A stretch of DNA of 64,000 bases from contig MNCI01003445.1 in NCBI GenBank assembly GCA_015680685.1, positions 286,006 to 350,005 on the forward strand, read 5' to 3'. The position numbers and the translations under genes were made by a program. The notes under the pieces are model-generated. The model made no database searches and was not told the origin of the DNA. It worked only from the letters and a program-made list of their open reading frames with translations. This DNA is from Gnetum montanum (lineage: Eukaryota; Streptophyta; Gnetopsida; Gnetales; Gnetaceae). Positions 35,146 to 48,664 of this stretch are shown one piece after another; the first letter of the stretch is position 1, and the number at the start of each line of letters is the position of its first letter.

Positions 35146-35869
35146 AAAACAAAAGTTAAAAAATAAAAAATAAAAAATCTTATTAAATTAAAAAAATTTT
35201 AAATATATACTATTTCACCTTGTTTCACCTGGTTTGCAATATTTTATCCTATTTTATTGTTATTTTTACTCAATTTTACCTCGATATATATATATATAAT
35301 TTTCACCTTGTTAACCCTAACCTACTCCTTTTGATCGCTATTGAGCATGTTTGGACTATATTTGACTAGCCATTAAGTTGGTGTGTTTTGACCCATCTTT
35401 GCATTATTATTAGAGTGTTTTACATTACTTTAACATTGTTTAACAATGTTATTACACAAGTGCCACTTGATGTGCTTATGTTGACATGCAAGAATGAGCT
35501 AAGAGGATAAGGAAGCAAGTTCAACTAAAATTAGAACCTAAATGGACCCCTCTCATGATATCATTTGACCAAGTTGACCTAAAATATCCAAGCATTAAGC
35601 CTCAAAACCATTCTACTATACAACATTAACATCCTAGAGTAGCCTAATGTCCATTGACCTTGAAGCCAGAAACATCATGAAGGGTCCCTTAGTCAAATTT
35701 TATGCAAGGATTTGATAATGTCTTGAGTAGGCTGCAATTCTAGTGAGGAACTTGGTTTCAAGTGCTTTCTCCTCACCATCATGATTTAGATTTTGTTGTT
35801 AGGTAGTCAACTTAACATTAGACTAGATACCTAGAAGTTTATGTGGTAAGTTTATGTCGTCAACTTAAG
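35146..35869. other. AT-rich segment with simple repeats
   Basis: Repeats of AAAAATAAAAAAT (35150-35180), several TTTCACCT words (35213-35310) and (TA)n near 35287. No ORF. A (CT)n run of about 24 bases (35873-35897) marks the start of the 3' internal region of element I. Confidence 0.5.
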
Positions 35870-36876
35870 TTTTCCTCTCTCTCTCTCTCTCTCTCTCCTT
35901 ATTTGACACAATGAATGAATTGCAAGTTTTGTAAATTTGATGCACATTACACAAATCTCTCTCTATGTTGTAATAATAGTGACCTATGGTGGCATGATTT
36001 GTAGGTTGTCTCATATAGCCCTATGCAATGCATTGTAATGACATGTTTTCTTTGTCTTGTTTTCTTGTTCTCTTGGAGTTGTACTTGCAGGATGAAGCCT
36101 AAAGTTAGCATGAAAGTGCAACTCATTGTGGCAGCCAGTTATCATGTGACCTTGATGTGTAAGATTTGGTTAGCTTGTCATGCTATATCGACAATGCTTG
36201 TTTCACATCACTTCTATTACCCCTCCTTGAGCCACAATCCTGTAGCCTAATTGTAGCCTTCATTACCCTAAACAACAATGATGATTGATGTTTGACACTC
36301 ATGCATTGTGGTCATGTGACATCTCCTTTGGCATGCTCCACCAACAAGTTCATTGGATGTAACACATCTCATTCAAGGAGAAAACCAAATTGAGTTCAGT
36401 CTCGGCAATGAAACCTAATGGAGGTTTCACCCCACAAAAAAAAGGGGAGGGGAAGCAAATTGCCAAGAAGGCAAAGGACCAATGAAGACCAAAAGATAAA
36501 CTAATGGCCAAAGAAGCCTTGGAGTGGAGTGTTGGCTCCTCAAAAACATTATCGAGTGGCCAACACTTCGAAGCACAAAGCACAAAGACTACATCAATTA
36601 GCCAACACATTATTGCCATAATCGTAACCATGATGTCAACATATGGAACTCATTGTTAACCCCTTGTGACCATTTCCTCATGATCAAGTATAGCCTTTAA
36701 CCTATATCATCTCATCATAATACTTATCCCATCATCACAAGCATTCTTTGGCATGATTTGACACTATGGAATCAAGTGCAAAGAGGAAACGTCAGTGATC
36801 GACCTGCAATGGTGTTTTGTATTCTTTATTGATTTTTCTCGAGTCAATCCTCAAAACATCATCAAAGAGAGGCCAA
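35870..36876 (+). other. 3' internal region before right LTR of element I
   Basis: Second copy of 27880-28915; ends in the polypurine tract AAAGAGAGG (36864-36872). No ORF. Confidence 0.6.
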
Positions 36877-38493
36877 TGAAACACCACCAAGAAAATTCAT
36901 GTTGCAACCCTTTGACGTTGTAACCTCTACCTTTAAACTTGAGGCTAGAATTTCACTGTAAAATGTGAAGTTTGTAGGCCATGAGCTACAATCTCACACA
37001 CTTGAACTTTTGGGGTGAAAAATATCTCATAAGTTGTTGTAGCCTTACTTCCCAAGTGGAAAAAGTCCTATCATGTCTATATTTGGGATTGGGAGGGCTG
37101 AAAATGCCTTGTGAACTACCAAATTTGGCATTTTCATGGGTTTTATGTGAGCCATAGCTATAACTACGCTAGAACCACCTACAGCCAACATTGGAATTGT
37201 TAGATTTTTATTTTGCCAACAATTACAAGCATAGTTTCCATAAACCCAACATGGATGCCACAAGCCCAGCATTCGAGTGGTTAGGGTTTTTGTGGATGCC
37301 ATAATTCCAACATGGTTCCACCCTTTAGCATTGCTTCAACAATTTCAATGTAGTTCCAACAAGGCTAGCGTAGTTAAGTGAAGCCAACATAGTTGGAAAA
37401 GTCCATTTACTATTTTTAGTATCCAGCATGGTTTCGGTGGCTTGGATGCATCAAAACTTATCAAAAATGAACAACTATGTAGGAAATGATGGTCTACCAC
37501 ACGTACAAATTATACCAGTCTATCAGCAATCATGGTAGAAATTTACATCCAAAAACCAACAATGATATAGCCTATAAAAGCCAAATTTGAACACGATGAA
37601 GGGCTTCCATGAAAAATTCTTTTACCAACAAAATATTTCTTGGTTCCACCTTTTGCAACCATGAGTGCTTAAAACCTTTGACATTTTGCAAGACTTTTTA
37701 AGCAAATTGGCAACTACCTAAACATTTGAGACTCTCTATGTGGTACCATTGCAACAAAAAGTCAAGCACATACCTTATCCTCTTTGCAACCAATGTTGTA
37801 CATACCTTACTCCTTTTGCAACTAATGCTGCAATTACCTTATTCCTTTTACAATCAACATTGCACATACCTTACCCCCTTATCAACCCACGCTGCACATA
37901 CCTTATCCCCTTTGAAAACCAATGCTGCAATTACCTTACCCCCTTTGCAACCAATGCTGCAATTACCTTACCCCTTTTGCAACCAACACTATAATTACCT
38001 TACCTTCTTTGCAACCAACATTGCAATTACTTTACCCCCTTTTCACCAATGTAGCAGATCAAAGTTGAGAGCAACCAAGGAGTTTTAACAATCAAAGCTA
38101 GGAAGTACTTGGACCATGGAGCTTACTACAAAACACAACTTGCTGGCTTCAACAAGCTTTAAGCTTCATTTATACAACTTCTTGTGCACTAAGGCACATT
38201 AATTTGTATACCTTTTGAACTCTTTATTTTCAGTATTCTATTATTGTAATAAAGCCTACAATTCATTTGTTATGCAATTATATTTCATGATTCATTTCTG
38301 TGCATTTTCTTAAACTAGATCTGCATTTTCATTTAAATTATTTACACTCGTTAACACTCCCTAAGTCCTTGGGTGATCAACAAGACTATCTAGGCTACTT
38401 CGGATCTTCTTCTTGAAGACCCTTGAGATCTGAAGTTAAACTATTTCATCTAGAATTTTTAGTTTTCCATCACTGAATTTCTCAAGTGTTACA
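36877..38493 (+). repeat. Right LTR of element I (1617 bp)
   Basis: It begins TGAAACACCACCAAG and ends CAAGTGTTACA, so the ends are clean. It is about 250 bases longer than the left LTR, which the 32-bp array at 37769-38056 explains. Confidence 0.75.
37769..38056 (+). repeat. Array of nine 32-bp tandem units inside an LTR
   Basis: Units start at 37769, 37801, 37833, 37865, 37897, 37930, 37962, 37994 and 38026; each is 31-33 bp. A typical unit begins ATTACCTTACCCCC and ends CCAATGCTGCA. The sister LTR has none or a vestige at about 29785. Confidence 0.9.
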
Positions 38494-39641
38494 ATGGTCA
38501 AATTGATAAGACAGCAACAAGAGTAGCTTACCAAGATGAACTTGGATGTGAGGAGGTTGACAGCTAAAAATAGAAATCTATCTATAATAGATGTATGAGT
38601 GCTTCATCAAAAGATGGCCATCAAGGTAGCCACCTAGAAAAATAAGGCCCTAAAGTTTGAAAGGATGAAAAATCATTACATGAACCAAGAAGGACTCCTC
38701 AAGGAGATGAATGAGAAAGCAAGTCAACTAGCCAAGGAGAATATGAATGAGATCCTCCAACAAGTCCAATAAAGAGATGATGTATGATAACCAATCTTTG
38801 ATGGCTTAAATGCCCATAACAGAGTTGAAATATATCTAAAGAAGTTATAGATAGAGGAGATGATAGAGTACATGGAGCTTGTCAACCTCCAATATGCAAA
38901 CTTGGTGATGCTAACAGCAAGGAGACCAAGGATGGAACTAGAAAAGCATGTGGCTAGGTCATCCCTCCTTTACAAGGCCAAGTTCAAGAATCACAAAGAG
39001 ACCAACCAACATAGAGCTTGAAGTTCTCAAGAGCCATTTCACAAATCAACAAGTGGTTGCTAAGAACCTGGCCAAATGAATGAATGACTATGACAAACTG
39101 CAAAACTTGGTAAAGATGTTCGATATCAAACAAAAATAATTCGTAGCATGATTTGTCAATGTCAAGAAGTTGTTTAAGAAAATGCCCTATCCATGGGATG
39201 TCCCTGTACTAGCCCACATTGGTGAAGCTGCATGAACTATGTATGATCCATAGAGTAAGGAGGATAAGATGAAAGCATTACTAGATGCTTTTCATCTTCC
39301 ACAAAAAGCAATAGTCATAGAAAAATAGCCTTAGCTACAACCACTACCATGACTAAGAGCACTAAAGCCTAGTGAAGGTCCTTCAACATCCTAGGAGCTT
39401 CCACCTCCTAGCACTATCTAATCTTCACATCATCTTTGATAACCAAAGGGTTCTTACTATCCATTTTTGTAAGGGTATCCAATTTTGTTATCAAGAACAC
39501 CCATTATTGTAATTTTTATAATTCCATAAAATTCAGCACTTAGCATTAGTTAGTTAATAATTCCATACCTTTCCAATTTTATAAAAAGCTCGATCCTACT
39601 TTTGTTTACTCAAGGATGAGTTTCACTCAGTCGTGGGGATA
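38494..39641 (+). pseudogene. D-like second-ORF fragment upstream of LTR G
   Basis: It aligns with D 54410-55520. The coiled-coil part is recognisable (MELVNLQYANLVMLTARRPR at about 38871 onward) and it ends at the polypurine stretch TCGTGGGGATA before the LTR. It starts immediately after the right LTR of I, so I was inserted in, or recombined with, a D-type element. Confidence 0.5.
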
Positions 39642-40437
39642 TGATGAATCATTTGACTAGCTATGTCAATACGCATGCATCGATGCAACCCCATTGATGC
39701 AACCCTATCAACACATGGACTAATGTGTCAACACAAATGCATTGTTGTAGTGTTTATTATAGCCTATATAAATGCACATACCCACTGCATTTATGACATG
39801 TTAAGTCAATAGCATAGCTGAGCTCTTACAATTTTCTTAGCCTAATGTTAGAATATTTTCTAAGTCCCCACAATAGGACTTCAAGAATTATACAAATCCT
39901 TATTCGAGCATCAATATACCTAGACACTTTGATGTAATGACAATAAAGACAAGATTCTTGAAACTCCTTAATACACTTAATAACAACACATAAGTAGGAC
40001 CACTTTGAACATACAGATTAATGCTTAGTAATCCTAATAGTGGCTATTTGGTATACCTAGCAATAGACATTTGGTAACCCATTAGCATTAAGATGAGTTT
40101 AGGATGCAAATGGAAAGTGGGCCTAGATGCTTATGTTAGGATAGTTAGATTAAGACTCATTAGATAGTTAAATAGTTAATTTCCAATTAATTGTCTTTAT
40201 GCCATACTTCGATTAAATAAAATATAATATAAAATACAAACAAATATACCTTGGCTAACACTTAACCATACAAAAGAGCTTACAAAAGTAAAGCTAAGAA
40301 AACAACAATCATAACTCTCATGGCACTATCTTTGTCTATCAAAACACTTAAGGGCTAAGTCCATAGAATTAGACCGGATCATTGGTGAATGCTTATGATC
40401 CATATGGTTGAGTGGAGGGACTACTTGTTGCTCATCA
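39642..40437 (+). repeat. LTR G (796 bp), D/C/E lineage
   Basis: TGATGAATCATT...GCTCATCA, with TATATAAAT near 39766 and ACAATAAAGACAAG near 39940. The last bases (CATATGGTTGAG) match C and E. Confidence 0.7.
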
Positions 40438-42424
40438 AAATAAAATAATTTATAAAGACTAATTAAATGGTCTTACGAATTCATAACTAATGTGTTACAT
40501 TGTGTTTTCTAAGTGACTCACGACTCTTAATTAAGTTAAAAGTCTAGCTAATTCTAAGTCTATAAGTTGATAGTTGTAGTTCTAAAGTGTACAAGTACAA
40601 AAATAATAGTTTTTCAAAAGGAACAAAGTATTACAACCAAAATATTCAGGTCAAGTTATTCAAAAAAATTGCTCTAGAAAGAATACTAGTTATAACATCC
40701 TTATCATATTATGAACTTACTAGAAAGTATTAAGTTCTTTTATGACATTACCTTCTTAAGTTGCTTTATACAATACTACATTCTACATTATGTTTAATGT
40801 TACTGCTATGACAAACATTCAAATGTCTATAGAAATAACATACACCAATGAGATGAGAATAGCCCAACATGAGGAAGTGCTAGACAAACTAGTGAAAAAT
40901 AAATAACTGATCTTGGATATCTTTGATATTCCAAAAGATGTAACTGCAACCCAATCTATACTAATGAAGACAAGATGCAAAATCCTCATTATCTAAGTAT
41001 AATTTCAAGAGGCCACCACTCTTAATCAATATTTGATAGCCAAAATTATGCAACTTAAAGCTCATGTTTCAAAACCTACGATTCCTTAACTTGAGTTACC
41101 TAGGAATGAAACCTTTGAGCAATTTAAGCCAATAAAAAATAGATTGAAGAAGATAAAGAGAGGGCCATATAGGATGTATCCTTATCAGATACCATGCTAA
41201 ATACTATAAATAAGGACCTTTCCTAAGTGTGCAAGGAGAATAAAAAATGGCTAAGAAGAATAAAAGATTTTTTAAGATGAAAAACCAAAAACAACAACTT
41301 GAGGAATATCTAAATCATCACTAAGAGTAGTAGACCAAAGTACATATAGGCATTAGAAGATTGGTAGTAGGAAACATAATCTCTATATGGAGGAATTGTG
41401 GACAATAAGACAATAGTCAATTATTGTGATTGTCACCTAGAAAAATGAGACCTTGAAATTTGAAGAAGTTAAAAATCATTATAGGGACCACAATGGCATG
41501 CTAAAGGAAATCAATGAAAAGAAAATCTAACTTGCCAAGACCAAGATGAATGAAGTCCTCCAATAGCTCCAAGGTAACGCATGATTGTCCATCCTTGATT
41601 GATTAAATATATACAAAAATGTAGAAATCCATATTAAGGGGATAAAATCAAGAAGATGGAGTATGTAAAGCTTGTCAATCTCTGTTATGTAAATTTAGCA
41701 ATGTTTACTATTAGGAGACTGCATTTAGAATTAGACAAAAAGTTGACCAACTTATACTTATTATATGAAGATGAGTTCAAGCTCTACAAGGACACAAAAT
41801 AGAAACTAGAGATAGCAATTGCATAGCTTGAGATTCTTAAAGCTAAATTTAAAGATTAGTGAATAGTCACATGAAACCTAATTAAGAGAATGGATGACTA
41901 TCAAGAGCAAAGAAATACTATCAAAGCATTCAAAATCAAATGTAAACAATTTGCTACCTAGTTGTTAATACCAAAGAGATGTTTCCTACTTTGTCTTGTC
42001 CATGGGATGTGATGACAATATCAACTCTAGGCAAAGTATCTTAGATTATTAATGACCCTAGGATAAAGGAAGAAAAGATTAAGGTCTTACTAAATATATT
42101 TTAGCTAGAACTAGCAGCAATAGTAGCAACCAAATAGCTAAAGCTCATGCCAAGGCATAAAGAGTTACCATCGAAACAACAAAATCCATTGCTACCTGGG
42201 GCCGCTTAAGGCATATGCCTTGGTTCATTTTTGCACATATTATTTGAGAGTTAAATTTTGTAATGTATCAATTTTATTAAAGTCAATTTGTATCCACTCA
42301 AATAGTTTTTATCGTGTAGCACTTGAAGTAGTCAATCAGTTAGTCTCATACTTTCTTAATTTTGTAAATAACTCAATCTTAATTTTTTAACTCAAGAATG
42401 AGTTCTTGGTTAATTGTGGGGATA
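40438..42424 (+). pseudogene. D-like second-ORF fragment upstream of LTR F
   Basis: 40438-40800 shows nothing recognisable. From about 40850 it aligns with D 54025-55520 (GTGCTAGACAAACTA in both), including the coiled-coil part near 41655 (MEYVKLVNLCYVNLAMFTIR). It ends at GTGGGGATA before the LTR. All frames have stops. Confidence 0.5.
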
Positions 42425-43247
42425 TGATGAACATTGATGCCAAGGAAGTCATGTGGATACATCAATGTCAATGTAGGCTCTAAAATAAATGCCTATATAA
42501 GTATGTATATCTATTGCATTTATGCCTCCATTCAATTATTACCTTAGCCAAACTCTTCTAGTTTCATCCCATAGAAGTTAAAACTTTTTCATCATCAAGA
42601 GCTCATAGCATAGATTAAGTAGATTATCTAGAATTTTATTTGACTGTCAATGTATCTAGATATATTTTCATGGAGGAAATAAAATTAAGATCTATTTTTT
42701 TCATTGCAATAATTGAATTCTTATTTCAATCACTTAAATTATAATTTACTTTATGTGTTCTTTGATTTCATGCACTTAGTTAAATATTTTTACTTCATCA
42801 CACTTAGTAAATTCACGTAGATATGACCAACTTTGAGCATAAACATATTGATGTTTTGTAATCCTAACAGAGATACTTGGTATGCTCAATAGTGGACACT
42901 TGGTAACCTAGTGATGTTCATATATATTTAGAATATGTATGACAAATTGGGAATGGATGTTCTATACTTAAGGTAAAATAGCTTTTTTTGTTCTTAGATT
43001 AATAAGATTAGATTACCATCTATATAAAGCATCATATTAGAAAGATCACTAAGTCATTAATCATTTTCTTTATAAGCATTATCTTTCTAGTTAAGATTCA
43101 CACAAGTATGATTAGAAAGATAATGATTAGTGACTTATTACTTAACATCTAAAGCATCCAATTAGTCTAGTTCACAGAATTTTACCAAATCATGCATAGA
43201 CACCTATGATATGTATGGTTAGGAAAAGGGTTACTTTGTCACTTATT
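42425..43247 (+). repeat. LTR F (823 bp), D/C/E lineage
   Basis: TGATGAACATTG...CACTTATTA, with TATATAAG near 42493. Element D is inserted 12 bases after its end. Confidence 0.65.
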
Positions 43248-43254
43248 AAACATG

Positions 43255-43259
43255 GTTTA
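43255..43259 (+). other. Left target-site duplication of element D
   Basis: GTTTA, identical to 56379-56383. Confidence 0.85.
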
Positions 43260-44128
43260 TGATAAAATCATTTTCTGAGAAGATGTGATATCATATCAAT
43301 GATATCATAGGTATGATGTCATAGCCCATCCTACGCCTCATTGATGCGATGTCTTGAGCTCTATGTAGCCTTATAAATACCAACACTTGGATGCATAATC
43401 AAGAACTTTTCATTCCAACCCTTAGTCAAACTCTTGTAGTTTTGTTTTGTAGTTAGTAATAGAATGAATGCTCGCAATGTGGTGTTGAGTAGTTGTACAG
43501 TGTTTTTATTTGAGTGAATTGTACTTGAACACAGTTCATGACTAGCAATAAATATTGAGATTGCATTTCATCATTGCAACATCCACTTATTTTTCTTTAT
43601 GTTTACTTAGAATAATTTTCTTGCTTCCATAGTTAATCATTTACCTTTCAACCACTTGAATTTACATGTCATTAGTGAGTAGAATGGATGTGACTAGTTT
43701 CAAGTGCTAAGTGTATTATCTAGTAACCTAGTAGTGGTGTTGTTTGATTCACTCCATAGTAATACCACTTGTTAATCCCATTGATAACTACATGAGTCCA
43801 AGGCATGTATCATAGGCTAGGACTGGATATCCATCACACTAGGTTAAGTTAGATTTATGCTTTCCTAGTTAACTAGACTTAGAATTGTATTCAATCATGT
43901 TTACCTTTAGGAGCATTAAGAACCTTACAACATCAACCAAGCATATGTCTTACTAATAGTTAAACCATACACTCAAACTTCACTAACTCAAAGTGGGAAG
44001 ACAATGATCTCAAACTCAACATTAATTACTAGCATAGTTACATTGTCCATCCACAAATTACAATCTGGTCACGTGTAGACACTCATGACTTATATGGTAG
44101 AGTGTTGGGATATCTCCACCACTCATCA
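43260..44128 (+). repeat. 5' LTR of element D (869 bp)
   Basis: TGATAAAATC...CACTCATCA. TGATATCA palindromes at 43286-43293 and 43300-43307, TATA box TATAAATA at 43372-43379, AATAAA at 43547-43552. U3 is thus only about 110-150 bases long. Confidence 0.85.
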
Positions 44129-44129
44129 T

Positions 44130-44141
44130 TGGCATCATTAA
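44130..44141 (+). other. Primer-binding site of element D
   Basis: TGGCATCATTAA begins two bases after the LTR; a decayed form of the Met PBS TGGTATCAGAGC. Confidence 0.5.
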
Positions 44142-44270
44142 CAAAGATGTTTTAATGTATGCTAAGTAATAGATCTCATAAAGTTCATTGTATCAAGAAT
44201 TACAAAGTCTATTCATATACCTTTAATCAATCTTAATAACACACATATAACTAAGTGTCAAACATACAAT

Positions 44271-46854
44271 ATGGCTTCAATACTTAAGGAGAAATTATCA
44301 TCTTCTACAGAGCTATAAAGGGGTAATGACAAAATACATAATGATGAAAAATGGAGTACACCTATACAAACACAAATCTCATATGCTCACACTAATTCTT
44401 ATCACCCTGATTTTACATTCATCTTTCATCGAGATGAGTAGATGGGAGAGACTTGCAAGGCAACATTAATTTGCCTCCAAATCATTCAGCACTAGCCATG
44501 CTTCAAGCAGCCTTAAGGAAAATGAATCTAATCCATGTACAAGAGGGATATCATGTGACCAATCACATGACTAGACCATACCAACCCATGGAGGCACAAG
44601 TACGAAGAGATGCTACTATGGAGAAAAAGCATGAATATAACAAGGGAAAGAAAGTCAATCCTCATGTTTTCCTCAAAGAACTTGATTGTGATATATTCAT
44701 AGCAGAAAAACTCCATCATAATCATGAAGCTTATTCACAAACACCTATTATTCATCTAGAAGAACCTGTCAAAGTACAACTACATTCACCCTTGCAAAGA
44801 CCCCAAGGAGAAAGGTAGAAGAATCTAAATAGATGTAGAACTCCAAGCCTATAGCTTCTATAGGATCATAAAGAGATGAATTCCAAAGCCACAGAAGGAG
44901 AACTAGCCAGAATCATTCTCCAACTACTTCATCTTCCTCCTCATGATCCTCAGTATACTCTAATGGAAGGAAATGAAGAATCAAATATCATGACAAGAAG
45001 AGACATTGGGCTCATGATAGGCATGAGTATCATCAAAGGTATCTTGAGGAAGAAGATAATGAGTATGAACTATGAAGAGACAAAAATAGATGTAAAGAGA
45101 GAAAGCAATATGAGTACCAAAGGAAAAATCACTACAACAAAGCATATGAACTCAATGACCATGAAGAGCCCCTATTGGCCACTTGTAACATGATCAATAT
45201 CAAGGAAGCAATATATATTCCAACCATGCATGTGAGGAAAAATCACATCAAGAGACTTGATATGAATAGTATTTCTAAATTTGAAGGTGGGTACAATGTA
45301 GATCTACAACACCACCTTCATGCATTTCATGATGCTTGCACCCTTCAAAATATTGAAAGTAATTGACATAAACTCAAGTTGTTCCCCAAGATACTCATCA
45401 AAGAGGTTGAGAGCTAGTATAGATCATTGGAACCAAAGTCAACCAGAAGATGGACTATCATGCCTAAACTCTTCAATGACAAATATCAAACCTATTCAAG
45501 TATGTCCAATCTCATAAAGCAAATCTAGGAATAAGAGCAAGGGACACACGAATGCCTTAAAGTAGCAATGAATAGATACTTCTTATGTATAAATTCCTAG
45601 GCCATGGATTCTAGTAGAGGAAATAACTTAGGCACATTATTGATGGGTTAAGGACTAAAAGCAGAGAAACCCTTGGGCTCGATGCCTAAGGAAGACTATC
45701 AAAAATGACCACCAACAAAATTCAAAGGTTAATAGACCAGGTGGTGAAGAAGGAAGGCAAGTTAGAAAAGAGAGAATCAATTGAGGAATATAATTAAGAT
45801 CCATCTATCAGAGAGTGAGATGTATGAATATGTGATAAGAAAGAGGAAGAAACATTGGAAGATGTGATCCAAAACAAAACTTTACCAATTAATGATATAG
45901 CAACTAAGGTAGAAAAGATATGGGACTGAATTGATGAAAAGTTCACTACAACTTTGAAAATTGTAAAAAAAAAGAGGACTAAATAGGCCTTCAATAAGGG
46001 CAAGGAAAAGAAAAATAAAAGAGACTATGGATGTAAAAACTATAAGCAAAAAGGCAAAGTTTCTTTAGTGGAAGAATGCATTGACTCAAGCTTAGAAGAT
46101 GAGGAAGGATGCAAAGTGTGCTAATATGAGCATCCTAGGGATGTTGCCCTATCATGGTGCATTTGTAAGAGTCTACAGCATATGCGCTCAACCCAAGATT
46201 CATCAAAAATCAAATGACAAGATAATTACCTTACCCTTAAGGTAACCTTTGACAATCCTTTCAACTAGCTTATCCTCAATCACAAGAGCAATACTAGTAG
46301 CAGTGGCGACAACCACAAGTGTGGCCAATGCCATCACCGAGGCAACAGTATCCATATAGGCAACTAGACCTTTATGGATATTATGTGCAGTGTCCACTAT
46401 AATTAGGGGATGCTTCAATTCATACTTCTCAATATTATCCACCTAAGTACTAAATACCTACCACTTTCAATATGGATTCCAATCCATACGTACATCAACC
46501 AATGGTTGGTACATTAAGTTAACCTTCCAATTCTTTATTACCGGTGCCATCACCTATAATGCAAGGGGAGCTACTATCATAGCCATAGCAAAAGAATGTG
46601 ACAAGGATAGTTAACATGAAAGAGAAAGTAATCATGAATGAACCTCAATCTAGGAAATGACCATTCTTTTGAATGAGTCTAGAAAAGGTTCAAAGGATGG
46701 GGATGCCATCTACTTCAACCCCATCCATGCACACCTTTTCAAAATACTAAGCTTCCATCTTCTACTAATGCAAACCTAACAACCATCATGCTCACTTAGA
46801 CCATCACACATTGGATACAAGCATGAGCACTTCTCCAAGAAAGAACAGACCTGG
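44271..46854 (+). pseudogene. gag: Gag of element D
   Basis: Candidate start ATG 44271 (MASILKEKLSSS). Recognisable pieces are the gag core near 45275-45480 (FEGGYNVDLQHHLHAFHDAC, then LKLFPKILIKEVES in another frame), the Tyr/Gln/Pro-rich part near 46330-46410 (QQYPYRQLDLYGYYVQ) and the MQGEL segment near 46560, both matching E. At least three frames are used, so there are indels as well as stops. Confidence 0.65.
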
Positions 46855-47220
46855 AAAGTTCCTTGGTATACCTCCAAATTGCAGGCCATAAACCATGCAA
46901 AGCTTTACTTGATTTTGGGTTAGGGGTAAACTTGATATCACAACATATGTACAAGGCTTGAAATCTTCCACCATTAAAGAAAAGTGATATTCGACTAGAG
47001 CTTGTAGACCAGTTGATCACAAATTCACTAGGGTAGGTAGACAAGTCATTGCTACCATCAGTAGTTGGTCTTATCCTACTAATTTCTTAGACATCCATGT
47101 GAAAAAAAAACAAGGGAGAGCTCCTTATTATCATGGGAAGAGCTTGGCTTAGCACTGTGAATGCCAAGCTTGGAATCAAAGACTTGTCCTTAGAAATTTC
47201 CAAGGAGGATGAAGTTGGAA
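46855..47220 (+). pseudogene. Protease of element D
   Basis: The frame reads LLDFGLGVNLISQHMYKA, with the catalytic triplet at 46911-46919 as Asp-Phe-Gly where E has Asp-Ser-Gly, then LLIIMGRAWLSTVNAKLGIK (about 47125-47185). Several TAG stops. Same frame as pol downstream. Confidence 0.65.
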
Positions 47221-47585
47221 TTATTCAATGATGTAGAGTTACATGTATCACATACAACAATAATGGATGCAATTGCATGCAAAAAATATGGATTGTTAAA
47301 TGAGAGAGAAACACAGCATGCAAAAGATGTGTTGAACAAATGTGTGTGGAAAGATGCCTATATGCAGCAGCCACTAAACAAGAAGGCACCTATCAGCTAG
47401 TTACAGATGAAAAAATAGAATAAAAAATATACATGAAACTAATAATTCAAATCATAAGCACCTACATGGAGGAAACAAACAAGCTAGAACAGTTAAGAAG
47501 AAGGCATTCCTATACACATTTAGTCTAAGAGGAAGAAATTAAATGGGGATAACTCGAGATCTAGGATAAATTTGAAAAAGAACCA

Positions 47586-48660
47586 TTGGAGTTAATGACC
47601 CTACTAGTAGCACTGGAATATGCTTTTCTAAATAATAAGAAGCTAATAATCATCAACACCAACCTAGAAAAAGATCAAAAAAAGAAATTATTGGAAGTGA
47701 TCAATAAATGGCCAATAGCATTGGCATGGTCTTATGATGAAATAACTAGCATTGATCCATGCATTTGTCAACATCAGATATACACACATCCAACTGTTAA
47801 GCCACAACACCAACCATAAAGAAGGTTGAATCCTAAGCTTAAAAAAGTAGTAAATTAGGAATTGCAAAAATTATTAAAAGTAGGATTCATCTATCCCATT
47901 ACAGATAGCAAATGGGTTAGTCCTTTGGTTATTATTCCAAAGAAGAATGGCAAGTGAAGAGTGTGTATTGATTTCCAATTATTAAACTCTACAATGTTCA
48001 AAGACCATTTTCCTTTGTCGTTTGTTGACCAAGTCTTAGATACCATCGCAGGGCACTACTACTATAGCTTTCTTAATGGATATAGCAAATATAACCAAAT
48101 CCACATTACACTAGAAGACTAAGAAAAGCATATGTTTACTAGTCCATGGGGAATGTTTGCCTACAAGAAAATGCCTTTTTGTCTCTACAATGCACTTGCT
48201 ACTTTTCAAGGACTACTATTGTGCATCTTCCAAAAATAAGTAGGTAATGGCATGGAGGTATTTATGGATGATTTTTCAACCTATGGACTAGACTTCAAAC
48301 AAGCATTGAACCATTTACAGCAAGTACTAAAAAGATGTGTAGAGACAAATTTGAATCTCAATTGGCAAAAAAGATCAAAGTTTCACAAAACATAAAGTCA
48401 TACAAAGAATTGAGGTAGATCCAAAAAAGATCAAATTCATACAAAACATCACCCAAAGGCCACAAACTATCAAAGATGTTAGATCATTTATAGGCCACAC
48501 AAGATATTACAAAAGGTTTATAGAAAATTTCTCAAAAATAGCAAAACCATTGGTAGAGCTAACCAAGAAGGAACATTTTAGTGAAAAAAAATCATGTGGA
48601 AAGGCATTTGAGACTTTAAAATAGAAGTTAATCAAAACACCAATCCTCCAAGCTCTGGAT
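47586..48660 (+). pseudogene. pol: Reverse transcriptase of element D
   Basis: In one frame with stops: the linker 47586-47819, then SKWVSPLVIIPKKNGK, RVCIDFQLLNS, DHFPLSFVDQVLDTIAGHYY, FTSPWGMFAYKKMPF and the catalytic box FMDDF at 48261-48275, with both Asp present. After about 48370 the frame shifts through thumb and connection. RT would copy element RNA to DNA in the particle. Confidence 0.85.
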
Positions 48661-48664
48661 TGAT

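Larger units (their letters stand above)
27880..38493 (+). mobile_element. Element I: Ogre/Tat-like element, gag-protease without pol
   Basis: The order is 3' internal region, LTR (28916-30280), gag-protease (30281-33090), foreign or unassigned sequence (33100-35860), the same 3' internal region again (35870-36876) and LTR (36877-38493). The repeated 3' internal region means the left LTR also was once a 3' LTR, so this is probably a recombinant in tandem. No PBS follows the left LTR; leader and gag N-terminus are deleted. Confidence 0.7.

Noticed and set aside
37769-38056. Regular 32-bp repeats as a possible CRISPR array
   Set aside because: The whole unit repeats head to tail with no variable spacers, and it lies inside an LTR of a plant retrotransposon.
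37726-38088. 120-residue ORF made of repeated YLTPFATNAAI-like words
   Set aside because: It is only the translation of the 32-bp tandem array (32 is not a multiple of 3, so the frame changes at each unit), with no gene context.
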